Of a DNA stretch of 64,000 nt, positions 1 to 13,119 are shown piece after piece; position 1 is the stretch's first letter, and each line of letters opens with the position of its first letter. The position numbers were made by a program, and so were the translations under genes. The notes beneath the pieces are model-generated. The model was not told the origin of the DNA. It made no database searches and was given only the letters and a program-made list of their open reading frames with translations. The DNA is taken from contig NC_056555.1 in NCBI RefSeq assembly GCF_910596095.1, forward strand, positions 9,549,501 through 9,613,500, given 5' to 3'. The stretch is from Thunnus maccoyii (Eukaryota; Chordata; Actinopteri; Scombriformes; Scombridae).

Positions 1-1810
1 TAACAGTGATTACACATTACGCAAGCTCTTCTTTTCATCCTATTTCAAGGATTAAAACCTGTAAAATCGCCACCTTCCTTGGAAATCCTACCTTTTAAGT
101 GTATTGGTGCATTACTAAATAGATCAAATACAAAGATAACTATTAAAACTGATGAAAAAAAAAGTGTTTCCATTAAATTTTAACAAGAGGAAGTCATCGA
201 GTAGGCATCAATGTCGTTTGAGTACAAGAAATAGAGAAATCCTCTGTTATGGTTTCCAAAGCTTGGCGAGCAATTGGACACAGAAACCAAATGTAATTTA
301 TTGATGTAGTGTGGGACTGAGGAGCCCAAAGCCTGGGGAACACACAGGCCCTAAAACCCACAAATGGGATATTGATCGCTTTGAGGGAGGGAAAGAAAAA
401 AAAAAGTTATATTTAACCATGAAGTGCCTCATTTACTCTATGGTTACTCGAGTGGTTAACATTCTCGCTTTTTCTCTGCCTGTGTCTCTCCCACAGCCAC
501 TTTCGCACACACTACATTCAACAGCGCTGTGACATTCAACAGTGTATGTTCCTATGACAACCCATCAAATCGCCCATTGGGAGCAGGGCTGACAGCACCT
601 CAGGGTGTTTAAATGAAAAGACTGTGATCTCAACTATACAAGATCCTATAGTGGAAGTGCTCTGTACTATACTGTACTGTACTCTGTGATAGGACAAAAA
701 GCGGAGCTCAGTTTTCTTTGCTCCAGTTGTGTGTATTCATCTTTTTATTCAGCCCCTGGGGCCAGCAGTAATCCACTGTCTGTGTGTGTGTGTTTGTGTG
801 TTGCACACGTGCCTGCTTGCCTCTGCACATGTGTACTCCCGTTTGCAATGTCCTGAATTTGATCATCCTAACTAGCACGTCTCGTAAACAATAAGTACCA
901 GACCGTGTGAAAAAAAATCATCCACTCCATATATGATGGATCCGGCTACAAAAAACAAGATATGTTGGCTAATTGCGAGCACAAGAGCTTTGCTGCAATA
1001 TTCACTGGCATGTATTTTAAAACACAAGTCAGGGCTGAAACCATAGCAACAATGCTTTAGCAAAGAGAGAAACAAAAGCACAGTTATTGTCTGCATGAAT
1101 ATGTTTAAGCCCACCTAAACTCAGCTGTCTCCCTGCGCACGTCCAGAAAAATGCCTCTAAGTGGTGTTGTCCGAAAAAAAAACAACAGGGAAAACAACAG
1201 AAGTATGATTACAGGACTACTCACTCACTGCTAAAAAAATACAAAGGGAGTTTGATTTGATTTTGCATTTCATATTTGGGTAGCTTCAGGCTTTCCAATT
1301 TTCCCTGGTACAAAACAAAAACAGATCTTTTGTGTCTGCAGCAAACTGGAAAAGGTGGTCGCTCCACAGAAGTTGCACTCCGAGATTTTAACTACAAAAA
1401 ACAAATATCAAAAACCTTCACATGTCAATCTGTCTTAAAAATGTTATTGCTCTGACAAAAAATATGATCAGTTCTCTATCACTTGACTTGTTTTTTTCCT
1501 CAAAGTTGCACTAATCAATATTTTCATATTAACAATGGATCATATCACTGTGTATGAAGCAAAAGAAATCACTCGTAATAACAAAACCACAGAGAATTAT
1601 CACACGACTCTGCAGTTCTCCTCCACACTACAAAGCATTTCTAAATTGTTCAGCTCATTGGTTTGGTTTCACAGCCCACAACTTTCCCGTTTTGGTTCAG
1701 TCTGTTTCAGCTTCGCTTGTTTTGTTTCCAGCCGCAGCAGGAAACTGTTTTAATCACTCTGAACAGTTCTGATAAACACACAGTATGCTACCTGCCCAGC
1801 AGCGAATGGC
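1..1810. other. Gene-free flank, no identifiable feature
   Basis: I find no open frame with splice signals, no RNA gene and no clear repeat family here. The sequence is AT-rich with short homopolymers and a small TG-rich tract near 780-800. The short open frames are uninterrupted only by chance and have no protein-like composition. Confidence 0.5.
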
Positions 1811-1945
1811 AGACTAAATTAGCAACCAGCTAACATAGTGGAGCACTTAGCAACTAAAGAGCCTGATAAGTTCCACAAAGAGTTTATGAAGACCAAAAAC
1901 AGAGCTAGAGGGAAAGTGAATATAGGACTAACATTTGCCAAGTGA
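1811..1945 (-). repeat. Fragment of a dispersed fish repeat (third copy)
   Basis: Read on the minus strand, this stretch carries the wording seen at 58640-59170 and 62630-63020: a run about subunits resembling gctgctaa and gctagttgct, then a phrase ending in a tgtgg-like end. It is truncated and directly abuts another repeat. The family is a common non-autonomous element of teleost genomes; I cannot assign a formal name. Confidence 0.35.
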
Positions 1946-2112
1946 CCAGAAACACAACTCAAAATGAATGCTAATGTTGTTCAATGTCTGCTGAGTGTGT
2001 TAATAGGCAATTGTTTGCTGAACCGCTCATCATAAAAACTTATCAGGGAAAAATAAATCAATTTTAAATTTACAGATTTACAGATTAAACAAATAAGATA
2101 CAACATGGTGGT

Positions 2113-2325
2113 TGTATCGCTTTGGAGTAAGCCAGGCTGGCGGTTTACCCGTTTCCAGTCTTTATGCTAAGCTAAGCTAATCGACTCCTGACTTGAACGC
2201 CATATTTAAATATTTAATTAATTAATTACATATTTGAATAGATATGAGAGTGGTATCAATCTTCTTGTCTAACTCTCAGCATAAAAGCAAATAAGTGCAT
2301 TTCCAAATGTCCAAACTATTCCTTA
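2113..2325 (+). repeat. Partial MITE, right end, same family as 55493-55931
   Basis: The stretch contains the words gctaagctaagctaa and tatgagagtggtatcaatc and ends in ccaaatgtccaaactattcc. The same series, in the same order, closes the copy at 55493-55931. The left half of the element is missing here. It is a familiar short non-autonomous repeat of ray-finned fish. Confidence 0.6.
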
Positions 2326-2989
2326 AAAGTTGAAAAAACTATTTGCAATAACATGGTTTGATCTGAATATATACAGGTATAAGCACATACATGTAATCAT
2401 TTGTATTATTCTCTTGAACAGCAAGATAACAAAACAGTTGGTTAACTGTTGAGTAATAAATCTAAAAATCAGAAATCCATGAAGTGTGTTTTTAGTGAAA
2501 CCAATAGTACAGCTACCGCTTACTCTTGTTTTGCCAACTTTCTGTTTCAGATTGCTATATAAACATTCGATTAATCAGGGGTGAGATAAGTCAGAATTCT
2601 CCCTTCTCAACACATCAGGAGCACCATGTTTAACAGAGCAAGCAGCTCATTTTCTGATGTAAGTAACCACTAAATGAAATGCAACACCAATATCAAGTGT
2701 CTTAATACAAGCCCTCAGAAGTTTTTTCTCTTGATTTGTCATTTAATCTACTTCTGTAAGAAAAAATACACAACTGGTTGAAAGACTTCTATCGCTCACA
2801 AATAATAATAGGCCTATTTAAGTTCTGATGAACAAAAACACTTGTGTGATTGAGTTTAGAATGTCTAAAATGAGGATTAGGATCCGATCTGCTTATTTTT
2901 TGTGAGTCTCTCTTGATAAAGAAGGCAGTTAAATGGCCAAAATGTGAATCAGTAGTAAATATATAGTGATATTGCAGTTTTAGCTGGCT

Positions 2990-3128
2990 AATGTTGGCGC
3001 CGCCGCTCACTCACAATGATGAAGTGCAAGCACATGCGTGAGCAACAGGATGCTGACTGCAGTTCACTTAACGGCCACTGGTGTCATTAATGAGAAGGAA
3101 TTTCTGATTCTTACATATTGCACCTTTA
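2990..3128 (-). repeat. Probable MITE end
   Basis: The end reads tacatattgcacctttaa, the inverse of a start phrase (ttaaaggtgcaatatgta) that I recognise from short repeats in fish genomes. The preceding GC-rich part (gcgccgccgctcactcacaatgatgaag) belongs to the same family. The other terminus was not located, so the boundary near 2990 is approximate. Confidence 0.4.
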
Positions 3129-3129
3129 A

Positions 3130-4550
3130 TAGAGTGTTGGATCACTAGAGCAACTTCAGTGTACCTTTGTACAGACAGGGAAATGCCTACCTGTATTTGA
3201 GAGTCTGAGATACTGCACCACTCTTTAAAAAGTCCATTATTTGGTGTTTTGTTTTTCAGCAATGTAGCCAACACTCCTATCCAGACTGATAAGAGAGCAG
3301 GAGGAGATGAGGTTTCAGTGTCTTAGTCAAGGGCAATATGATGGGACATGTGACACATTTGTCTTTGCCTGTGAAAACTGCCAAACTCACCTGTGCATAT
3401 GTGAGATAGAGTGTGTGTGAGAGAGAAAGGATGAGGAATGAGAATAAGAGATTAGGGAGAAATTTCATTATTTGTTTTGCTTTGTTGATGGTAGAAAACA
3501 ACACTCAAAAATAGAGCAACTCGTGTTCAAATAGGTTGAGGTCTGGTGACTGAGATAACCAATGCAGTGAGTTTGTTTTGTTTTCATCTTCATCAAACCA
3601 GCCAGTAATGCCCTGTGGATGAGGGTACTGAATTCCTGCAACAAGGAAAAATAGACACATATGCTTCCTCCCTCAAGTCTTATTTTTCTTGTCTCACCCA
3701 AACAGTTCTGATCATTCTTGGATCAAGGACACTATGGCTCTAAAGCATACAGTATCTACTACTGGTTGCTTGTAATTAATTTAATCTAGGAAATTTTCTC
3801 TTTTTTTGATGTGCCTAACAAGAAATACTACACTGTGACATACAGATGATCTAGGAAGTATTAAAAAAGAAAAACAAGTCTCATAAGTTATCAGCTATCT
3901 AGTGAACTGAAATAATATATTGTACAAACTTGTAACTGGACTCAAAGTCTAGACTTTAACCTTTGTTTTTTGCATTTTCTGATTGTCATTTTGTGTTAAC
4001 CTCAGGAAAATCATGTTAAAAATAATAACAACAACAATAATAATAATAGACTGGAGTGACTTTTTGAATGAAGTGTCATAAGTTGAGACAAGATTTAATG
4101 TTCACTGTGATGGATTACACAGCTGGATGAAATACGTGATTTATAGTAAATGGGCTAAAACATGCAAAACCACAGGTATGGTCTGTACACATTATAACCA
4201 AAGGGGCAAAAAATGCTAACAGATCAATTCATTTCAAATTTTACAGTAAACAGATTAGAGTGATTGATAAATAGATAGATAGCAATGACATTTGGTGAGA
4301 GGATCAGCAGGCACATTTACACACTACTTATGCAGCATTTCCCTTCCCCTAACTGCCATATTAGATGCCTTTAACGACTGTCTATCTCATTGTGTCCGCT
4401 GTTACAAGCTACACAGTAACACTTTAAAGTGCAGCTGTCATTTTTATGTGCCCTTATAGAGCAGAGCATGAATACGTTTTTTTATGTGCGACACCACGAG
4501 CCCTCATCATTGGTCATTGCAGGGGTGGGGTTTGGGCTAGTGGTGGTGAT
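3130..4550. other. Gene-free stretch, nothing specific seen
   Basis: AT-rich intergenic sequence. There is a short ATA/AAT repeat near 4021-4050 and a GATA-like run near 4270-4282. No exon, RNA gene or transposon end is supported. Confidence 0.45.
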
Positions 4551-4559
4551 GGAGTGGGA

Positions 4560-4830
4560 GGAGGGGGGACAAGCTAATGAGCATGTTAGCAGGTCCTTTA
4601 GCTGCGAGCTGTCCGTTTATCAGCCGGGAGGGCCCTGTGTAAAGATGTCAGTTCACGCTTGATTCACATCTGATGATTATTGCCGTCCCTGCCTGGCTTG
4701 CGTATCGGCCTCCGCTGCCCAATCGGCGCGCTGTGCTGATGAGAGGTACAATAACCACCTTGAGAGGTGCTTAGCAGCTGTAACGATAAGGCTGAGAGCG
4801 TGGCGCAATAAGAGGATGGGGAACTAGTCG
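4560..4830. other. Candidate conserved non-coding element
   Basis: This interval stands out from the AT-rich flanks by balanced composition, lack of simple repeats and no open frame. It holds homeobox-like ctaatga, a CCAAT box at about 4720 and a GATA-type ataagg near 4788. These are weak cues; the call rests on texture and could only be settled by cross-species alignment. Confidence 0.22.
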
Positions 4831-5599
4831 TGGGAGTGAAGGGCTCTAGCCATCAAAACTAAGTATACCCCTGACCCTTTTGTGTTTTGCAGCAGTAGAT
4901 TTTCAGTCAACCATGCACACACACAGACACAAGTGCAAACACAGAAACACTCCATGTCAACTTTGCACTTCATCATGAAGTCCATTTTCTCTCCATTTTG
5001 CTGTTCTTTCTCTGTTGCCCCTCAATTTCAAAACACAAAAAAGACTTCCAGCTCCCTCTTCTTTTCCTCACTTTTCTACCTTAGTTTCCATTTTTCCCCT
5101 TATTCACAAGTAAAATCTGACAGTAATTGACCTGCAGTGTCCAGTCAATCTGTCTCTTTTCTCATGTTCCTCTCCTGTTTGCCCCTCTTCCTGCTCTGGA
5201 CCTCTGCAGAATGCTGCAGGATATCTATAAGAGGAAACAAGACATGGAAATTTTCAAAAGGAAGCTCAATTGTCTAAAACGAGCTTCCAGCAAGAGAGGG
5301 AGGACTATAGAGTCCTATTTGCATGAGCAGACAGAAGGTTAATAACACAAGCCCCGCTGTGACAAAGGAGAAAAAGAACATAGAGTAGGTAGGAGGGATG
5401 GAAAGTGCTGATCCTCCACTTCTGGCTCCTGAGAATCCATCTAAGACACAAGGGAGGAGCGTGGAAGTAATTAGAGCCCTGGATATATGATGGGTTTCAT
5501 GTACAGCACCACCTCCCTTTTCCTCTGCAGCACCTCATTTCCCAGAATACATGTTAAAACGGGACAGCAGCAACAGCCACAAATATGAAAATGTATGTG

Positions 5600-6787
5600 T
5601 TTTACATCAGTGATTCCCAACCAGGGGTACTTCTATAGTTGCCAGGGGGTACGTGGAAAGAATATAGAGTAGTACTTTGACAAAATAGCAATCACCTCCC
5701 CCTTTTATACATATTATGTTAAGGAGAAAAACAAACACACAGATAGTTAAAAAATTAAAAATTGCTGTGATGCTAATCTTTGGTACATTTACAATATAAC
5801 CAGTAGCTACCAGCTATGATAAACTGAGTGTACAGTATACAACCCCACCTACCTGAGTCAGGTGTGCCACATAACACCACATGTTGCTATTGAGAGTGCA
5901 TAAAAAATAGTTAGTTTAAAGTAATGGATAAATGGTTTAAATAGATTAAAGAAATGGCTGGATGGTTGAAATAGTTCCCTAAAAGTAATGGATAGATAGT
6001 TAACATAATTAGCTAAAAGTATTGGCTAAATGGTTGAAATAGTTAGCTTCAAGTAATGGATAAGTGGTTGAAATAGCTAAAAGTAAATGGTTGAAACAGT
6101 CTGCTTAAAGTAATGGATAAGTGGTTGAAATAGTTAGCTAGAAGTAAATAGTTGAAATAGTTAGCTAAAAGTAATGATAGATGGTTGAAATAATTAGCTA
6201 AAAGTATCGGCTAAACGGTTGAAATAGTTAGCTTCAAGTAATGGATAAGTGGTTGAAATAGTTAGCTAAAAGTAATGATAGATGGTTAAAATAATTAGCT
6301 AAAAGTATTGGCTGAACGGTTGAAATGGTTAGCTTCAAGTAATGGATAAGTGGTTGAAATAGCTAAAAGTAAATGGTTGAAACAGTCTGCTTAAAGTAAT
6401 GGATAAGTGGTTGAAATAGTTTGCTAAAAGTAAATGGTTGAAATAGTTAGCTAAAAGTCATGTATAAATGGTTGAAAGAGTTAGCTCAAAAGAGAGGATA
6501 AATTGATAAAACTTCCAGCTTCTGCCAGTCCAAGTGGTAATAGTATGAATGCAACCTTGACCAAAACAACCCAAACACTGACAGTTCAGTTGCATAAAAA
6601 AACTATGCAACACGTTCATGAATGCACATTCCACTTTTACATAATTAAGTGTTAAATGCCACTCATTTTAAAATAAATTCTCAACAACACATGTAGAGCC
6701 TGACGGGTGGTGTTGGTGAAGGTGTACTTGAGCTCATCTGATAGGGCTACATCAGACAAAAAAAGTTTGAGAATCATTGTTTTACAC
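5600..6787. mobile_element. hAT (Charlie-like) non-autonomous element with internal minisatellite
   Basis: The element proper spans 5608-6779. It opens with cagtgattcccaacc and closes with gtttgagaatcattg, whose complement is caatgattctcaaac, so the two 15-bp ends match at 12 positions and fit the CAGTG..TTC..AA consensus of hAT termini. The flanking octamers are ttttacat (5600-5607) and ttttacac (6780-6787), a 7/8 match, which is the target duplication length expected for hAT. No transposase frame remains. The centre is filled by a minisatellite listed separately. Confidence 0.72.
5905..6490 (+). repeat. Minisatellite inside the hAT element
   Basis: About 18 degenerate units of 28-34 bp follow the theme agtaatggataagtggttgaaatagttagctaaa (given here as a theme, units vary). 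A longer block beginning at about 6018 (agtattggctaaa...) recurs at about 6304 with the same series of variant units, giving a higher-order period near 286 bp. The repeat has no spacers, so it is not a CRISPR array. Confidence 0.85.
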
Positions 6788-6789
6788 GA

Positions 6790-8420
6790 TGCAGGGGAAA
6801 CTGATGAAAGCTGTTTGTGGTAGCTGGAAAAGAGAATGAATGTGACAGGGAGACAGTTTTTTGTGGGAGTGAGTATCAAATCAAATGTCTTTCCTTTCTC
6901 TTTCACTGTTTGTTTTTAGTGAGGACACCAAATTACCTCCTGACAATAAAGCATCTCTGACTTGAACTGACACACAGCCAGTCAAGTACAGTTAAAAGAG
7001 AGGAAAACAAACTAAATTGTGTTATCAATCTGACATCTGTTTATGCGAAGCAAACTATGAACGCAGCTCATCTTGCACAAGTTTAGAAAGCTTCTTTTAG
7101 CTACCCCCTCTTTTCTTGCATCATGGCTGAAGAGTGCAGTTCAGAAGTCACCAGAGGGAATTGATTATCAACAGGCGGGGGCTGGATCCTTCCCTGCTTT
7201 GGCATAATGAAGCTCTCTATTTCGGGACCATCAGGTGTTTTTTAGGCTTCTTGTCGCTATTCCTAGGCTCTCTTGCTTCCTCTCTGTATCCTCGGATCAT
7301 ACCAGCCCAGATATGAGTGCACTGGGAATACAGCATGAATACATTTTTTTAAGTCTAATTCAAAGTTACAAAGCTTTTTTTTTTTTTTTTATTCTGGCAA
7401 CAATGGGTTGCAACTAAATCCGCATTGCGATAGTTTGCCTGTGACAGTATTTCAACTGCATGATGGAAACAAACAAGAGGGGGGGAAAAAAAAGCTCATA
7501 TGCAAACACAAGCACCGACAATTAAACACACACACACACAGGTGCGTGAGCAACAAACACACACAATCGCAATACACAAAGACACACAACAACCTATAAA
7601 TAGCGGAGATCCATGGCAACCTGAGATTTGTTGTTTGCCGTCACATGCTGCTGAGAGCGAGAGAAGAGCGAGGACTTAAATAACACTGGGAGATTGGTTT
7701 GTGTGAGAGGCAAAGTCAAAACAAATTACGCCTTTTCTATCACTTTGGGCCTGCCGGTAAAGCATCTGAAATAGCTTTGTGCCTGGGGACATTTTACCAC
7801 TGAAAGAATATGGTGGCAATATCCTCCGAGGACCTTAAAAAACAAAGGGATGAGGGAAGGAGGAGAGGATGGGGAATGAGAGGGTTTAGTTTTACTGTGG
7901 ATCACAGGTGGCGCCTTGACCACCTAACTAACTCTTTTCACTTTATTCTTTCCCATCCCTCCTCCCTTCGCCTGTCTCTTCCTATCTAGCCGTAGTGAAC
8001 TGCTGTCACACTGAAGGTCCCTTCTATTGAAAAATGTGAAATACCATTACGAATCCTTTATTGTTTATTTTACCTTTTTTTTTAAAGGTGGGGTGGTCCA
8101 AAGTGGTCCAGAATTACAACAACGTCCAAACATAATGAATATGGAATTCATACTCTTGAGAGGCAGCCAATTTCTATCAACTCCAACTTGTTGATTTAAC
8201 TTGTTTTTCAGGTAAACAAGTCAGAAAGAAATTTCTGCCTTTCACCATTTAAACTGACCTTGAGCAGACCTTTTACTTTCCTCTCTCTTTCTAATGCAAA
8301 TAAGCACTCAGAGAAAAAAAAAACACGGGCGTGCACTTTCCCTGTGTTCTGTTTTGCTTTGCAACATGAGCGCTGTTCCAACATGTATATCAGGCTTTAA
8401 TTGATTTTTGTTTTGCAAGA
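6790..8420. other. Gene-free stretch with minor simple repeats
   Basis: No gene supported. A T-run lies at about 7376-7391, with short (CA) tracts near 7525-7565. The open frames are short and do not resemble proteins. Confidence 0.45.
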
Positions 8421-8424
8421 TAAA

Positions 8425-8520
8425 GTAATTTGGTGCAATTGTTTCAGTTTGGCGGCGTATTTGCACTCGCTCCCATATGCTGTTCATTAATTTGCAGCTA
8501 GTGGGTGATTTATCAACCTA
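8425..8520. other. Candidate conserved non-coding element
   Basis: A short repeat-free stretch with ttaatttgcagc and ggtgcaattgtttc words and no open frame. Similar texture is seen in vertebrate developmental enhancers, but this is an impression only. Confidence 0.15.
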
Positions 8521-8714
8521 TTACACTTGGGCTTGCGCCTTCACCACACACAAACACACATACCCGCCCGCAGTTTGTTCCCCTTGGTATCTTGAGGAGG
8601 CATACATGTGGCACTGCTTTGGTGGCTAGTGCTGTAATGGTTGTGCTAAAGGGCTGGAAACGAGCCAGGCCCCATCCGACTACAGATGGATGGACACACG
8701 GGCTGTAGAAACAA

Positions 8715-8741
8715 ACACACACACACACACACACACACACA
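8715..8741. repeat. (CA)n microsatellite
   Basis: Uninterrupted CA dinucleotide run following aaacaaa. Confidence 0.95.
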
Positions 8742-11000
8742 GACTGCCTGCCCTGGCCCAGCCTGGCCCTAAACTGGACTGACCTGGCCTACTTGAGAGC
8801 CACAGCGAGGCTAAGTGGGGCAACCAGGCCAAGACTAGATCAAAATGCTAATACCACAAGATGCAAATCACTCATAATTACTTGATTCCGAGGCATAAAA
8901 CAGAAAATCTGTGCACCTTTGTTTGGGTTGGGAATACTCGGTGTGTTAATCCATGAATAAGCATTAATGAATTCATGAATAAGCATTTCAGGATGCAATC
9001 TAGACAACATTAAGAGTCTAAAATCTTCGGCTTCTTGAGGGATGCAAAACAAAAATCTATAAACAGAGAGTAGAAAATATGAAGGCCTCCTGATCTCTCC
9101 GCAAAATGAAAAAGCTAACAAGATGTCCATGTGAAAGCTTTTTTTTATGCTCTCACCTCTTTATGCATGAGTATGAAGCAGGGGGGAGAAAAACAACAAA
9201 AAAAATTAAGCTCAGAGGCAAGTGAGACATAATTTGTTAAAACTGGATGATGCAGCTCAATAACAGGAATGTGGTCTTAATATCATGTAGCTCTCCGTAT
9301 TTCTGAATATATTTAATCACCGCTGACATGTGTGGTGTTATAATGTGCTAACTACTGTGTTAAACCCCATGCTGTTGTTTGTGAGAAGCGCTGATAGAGA
9401 GAAGGGGAAAAACATTTCTGTTGTTATGATTGCTTTGGAGAGCCAAGCTGAATAGATTTTTTTTTTTTTTTTCTACAAGTGGCAGTTGCAAAATTAAAAA
9501 CTGAACAATAAAACTGTCTCCGGCTGTGATGAGTTTCACAGGTTTCACAAAGTGACACGCAGTATATTTTCAAGAGTGTACGACACAACAGACGTGTTTG
9601 TTGGATTGGATGTCAAAGCGTACTGCCAACAGTTTGCAACAATTTTATCTAAAAAAAATCCAAAACCAAAAAGAAAATATCATATGAATGAAGAAGAGTG
9701 TCTGCCAAGAGGAATGGCAGACAGTCTCTGTATTATTGATTTTAGACAAAAGGGCCTGAAGTCTGTGTGTTTGAGTTGGCTGATCTTTCCACAGCTGCTC
9801 TGCTTCTCTACCTCGCAGCGTAAAACCACGTCAGAGCGGAGCAGCCTTACGCCACCAGAAGCCACTTTCTGTCAAAGAGAGCATTTCTAAAAGAGTCTTT
9901 TTGCAAAGAAAATGCCTCGCTGAAATAGTTGTGGGGTGGTGGTGAACTTCCTTTGATTATTTACATGTTTCCTCTTAAAAAAAAAAAAAAAAGAAGTACG
10001 TCAGTGCCAAAGCACAGTAGCAGCGCTGGCACCTAGATACAAATTTTTCGTGGAAATCACTTCCAAACTTCCAACACTTTTTTTAAAAAGTCTGTCTCTC
10101 CCACTTTCTAATTAATTAAAAGTGTTATTGTGCCACTTAAAGAGATTTAAGCCAATTTTTAACAAATATAATAGCTTTTTCTGAGCGCACAGTCTTTCCT
10201 TTCTTCCACAAATTTAGAACTGAGCAAATAACTTCTTGAGATGCTGCATGTTCATGAAAGCTATTTGTGGAGACCACAGCATATCTTATACTATATACTG
10301 TATATATATGCAGTGTCCACCACAAGTGCATGTCAAATCTCTAATCAGATATGTTATAATGTTTTTCATAGTTAAGACTGGGCCCCTTAGCTCCACCAGC
10401 GCTTGCCACAATCAAATTTATCACCATGTGGCGAGTTTAATTTTACATGATACCTAAATAAACTCAAGTTTCCATTTCACACGTCTCGTCTTCAGTCTAA
10501 TACTCACTTTCCATCTCTCACACTCACCCACACGTGTGCGCTTTCTATTTCTCTCCCCTCCTGATTGCTGGTTCTTCATGATGGGTGAATTGCCTCAAAA
10601 TGAGCAAGCTAATCAAGAAACAAGCATACTTTTGAACTAGAATAACAGAAATGAACCTATTTTCATAGTTTATCTTTTTTTTTTTTTAAATGTTGACACT
10701 GTATTTTGACTGAATACATTTGAGATGACTTTCAATTGACTTATCTCAAGTCAAAATAAAACCAGATAGAATGAAGCTCATGTAAGAAATTTACAAAAAA
10801 GTTAAAGAAAACCTAAAAAAAACCACTAGAGAAATCACAACTCAAGGTGACCTTGCTCGGTGGCCTGCACCATTAGCACCTCTGAGCATTAGAAAATCAA
10901 AAGATTCTCTTTTTGTGGATCTAAAGCCGATATCGGAAAAAGAAAAATTGCTATTATCCGCCCCATAAAGTAATCTTCATCTTATAGTGCAAACAGAAAT
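8742..11000. other. Gene-free stretch, nothing specific seen
   Basis: Intergenic sequence with T and A homopolymers (9459-9473, 9978-9992, 10676-10687). The 112-codon frame at 9552-9890 crosses A-rich low-complexity sequence and has no plausible splice or domain context. Confidence 0.45.
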
Positions 11001-11039
11001 CCTCATATGCATCAGAGATCTGAAGCTACACAGATGAAA

Positions 11040-11420
11040 TTTAAATGCATTTGTAAATCAAATGGAAATCGCAGGCTGTGATCATGACTTTCTCATTAAC
11101 TCAGTGAGAATGATTTCCTTCATCCTTGAGCTACTGGACATTCATGCCTAATCCAGCACGACCTCCCTCTGTGCCACCTTACAAACCAGCCAATTTATAA
11201 AGCCACGCAAAAAAAAAAATCCATAAGCAAAGACACCTTTCAGCCAGGGGTGCTTTTATTCCTTTTTTGTGCAAAGTACTTGCAGTGGTTTAATTAACCT
11301 TAATTAAATTTATGTGAGGATTTCTACTTAATTAGCTATAACATGCAAAACCACCAGCTTTTTCCCCTCGTAAGGAATCAATATTTCCATTAAAGACTAT
11401 TCACAGTGGCCTTGGCTTTT
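11040..11420. other. Candidate conserved non-coding element
   Basis: The block contains clustered homeodomain-type cores: ttaattaaccttaattaa at about 11290-11307, followed by cttaattagcta at about 11327-11338. There is no reading frame and, apart from one A-run, no repeat. Such clusters are typical of enhancer-like elements in gene deserts. The identity of any target gene is unknown. Confidence 0.25.
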
Positions 11421-11595
11421 CTAGGATGCTATGATGGATATTGCCAGTGAAGCCTTCCTTATGCCCAAATATGGATTTCCTAGCTGGGAAATATGTCCTG
11501 TTTCCTTTCCTTGCTTAAGTGACAAGAGCCTCACTTTCAGCTACTAATGCATTATACAGAGCAAGGTCAAGCCTCCAGGCAAACCTGCTCACACT

Positions 11596-11598
<3 letters not shown>

Positions 11599-11641
<43 letters not shown>
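11599..11641. repeat. (CA)n microsatellite
   Basis: More than 20 consecutive CA units. Confidence 0.95.
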
Positions 11642-11643
<2 letters not shown>

Positions 11644-11797
11644 CAGGACCAGTATGCAGATGAAATCATAGCCGACATTAATAGGTAAACACACCGAAGT
11701 AAATAAACTCCATTAAAAAACTGACATGTTTAATTTAGCTGAGCTTTTTGCCTTATCGGCTCAGCTGTGTTGTTGTTTAACAGCGAGTGGGAGCAAG

Positions 11798-11798
<1 letters not shown>

Positions 11799-11829
<31 letters not shown>

Positions 11830-11842
11830 GACAGAGAGAGAG
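11799..11842. repeat. (GA)n microsatellite
   Basis: GA run with two ACAGA interruptions. It accounts for the Arg-Glu-rich open frame read through it. Confidence 0.9.
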
Positions 11843-12860
11843 CGCACCGCAGGTAATTATACTCCATACACTTGTAATGTGGGGGTCAGCCCGAGTCCCT
11901 CCCCCTTTGTTCTACAATCAATAGCCTCGGAGGAGGTGGTGAGAGCGAGGAGGAGAGACAGGGAGGAAGCGAGGGGGAAGAGACGGAGTAACAAAGTTGG
12001 TGGGTCCTTATATTCTACATGAATCATTTAACAGCAGGAGTGTGGGCAGGTGGGAGAGCACAAACACAGCGGCGCACAAACACTTAAGTAGTCAGGTGCA
12101 ACAGGGAAATATCTGGTGGCATTAACAGGCCCCTACAGGAGAACAGAGACTGAACCTCGCAAACGGATTGGTTGAAGAGGAAGGCACAATAAAAGAGCCG
12201 AAGAAGGCGGGAGAGAGAGGAAGAATCACTTTTACTTAATCTGGTGATCTGTGGGGAAAGAAACAGCAGTGACTTTATTGTCCCCATCTAGCAAGATAAC
12301 TTAGTGGGTTTATTTGACAGGAGGATGGTGATAAAAAAAAAAAAAAAGAGAGAAGAAGAAGCAGAGAGCGGGAAAGAAAGTACACCGATATTCCTCCTCT
12401 AACCAGTTAGACAGAACATCCTTTATTTTTTAACAAGCACCAACCTGAGTGCTGCATTCTCCTGAATCTGCTGCTGTTCTCACCACTCAGAGAAGTTACT
12501 GTATGTTTGCATATATCCTTCCTCGAATAACAACCTCACTGCCACAGTTACTGATGATTGGCTTCCCTCCATATATAAAGTATACTGTATATCTGTCCCA
12601 TCAGAATCTTATTGAGGCTTTTGTGTTTATCACAGCCCAAAATTAATGAGCTTGTGACCATTTTTGTTATTTTGTCACAAATTTCGCCAATATTTAAGCA
12701 TGATTTCATTTCTTAGATTTCAGAAATGCCCTGCTTGATGAAGTGCTTCTTTTCCCTGTATAAGGTAACCTTGGCACTTCTTGCCAACAAACTCCAGAAA
12801 ACAAATGGTTCCTTTTAGGTCAGCAACTCACCATTATTTTTATAAATAGATGAATATGTT

Positions 12861-13113
12861 AATTTCTCAATGTTTTGGTCTAAATAATGGCAGAAAACAC
12901 TAAAAAGGTCCAAGGTGATGTCTGTGAGTGCAAATATATTTAATTTATTATTGTCGAAGACTAAGAAAACAGCAAATATTCATATTTGAGAAGCTGAAAC
13001 CAGCAAATTTGTACATTTTTGCCTAAAAACGAATTCAACAATTGATCTTTTATGTAAATAGTTGCCAATTTATTTTCTGTAAATCAATTAATCTACTAAT
13101 TGTTTCAACTTTA
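12861..13113. mobile_element. hAT-type MITE, family 1, left-truncated copy
   Basis: The core phrases ggtctaaataatggcagaaaa, atattcatatttgagaagctgaaacc and aatcaattaatctactaattg are those of the complete family-1 copy at 51815-52149. The right part with the divergent AATCGATTAATC-like terminus is recognisable; the left end is gone. No coding capacity. Confidence 0.65.
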
Positions 13114-13119
13114 GTTTGT

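Noticed and set aside
5905..6490. CRISPR-like array
   Set aside because: Units abut with no unique spacers, the units vary in length and the DNA is vertebrate; it is a minisatellite inside a hAT element.
9552..9890. 112-codon frame
   Set aside because: Low-complexity Lys-rich start and no homology I recognise; isolated in a gene desert.
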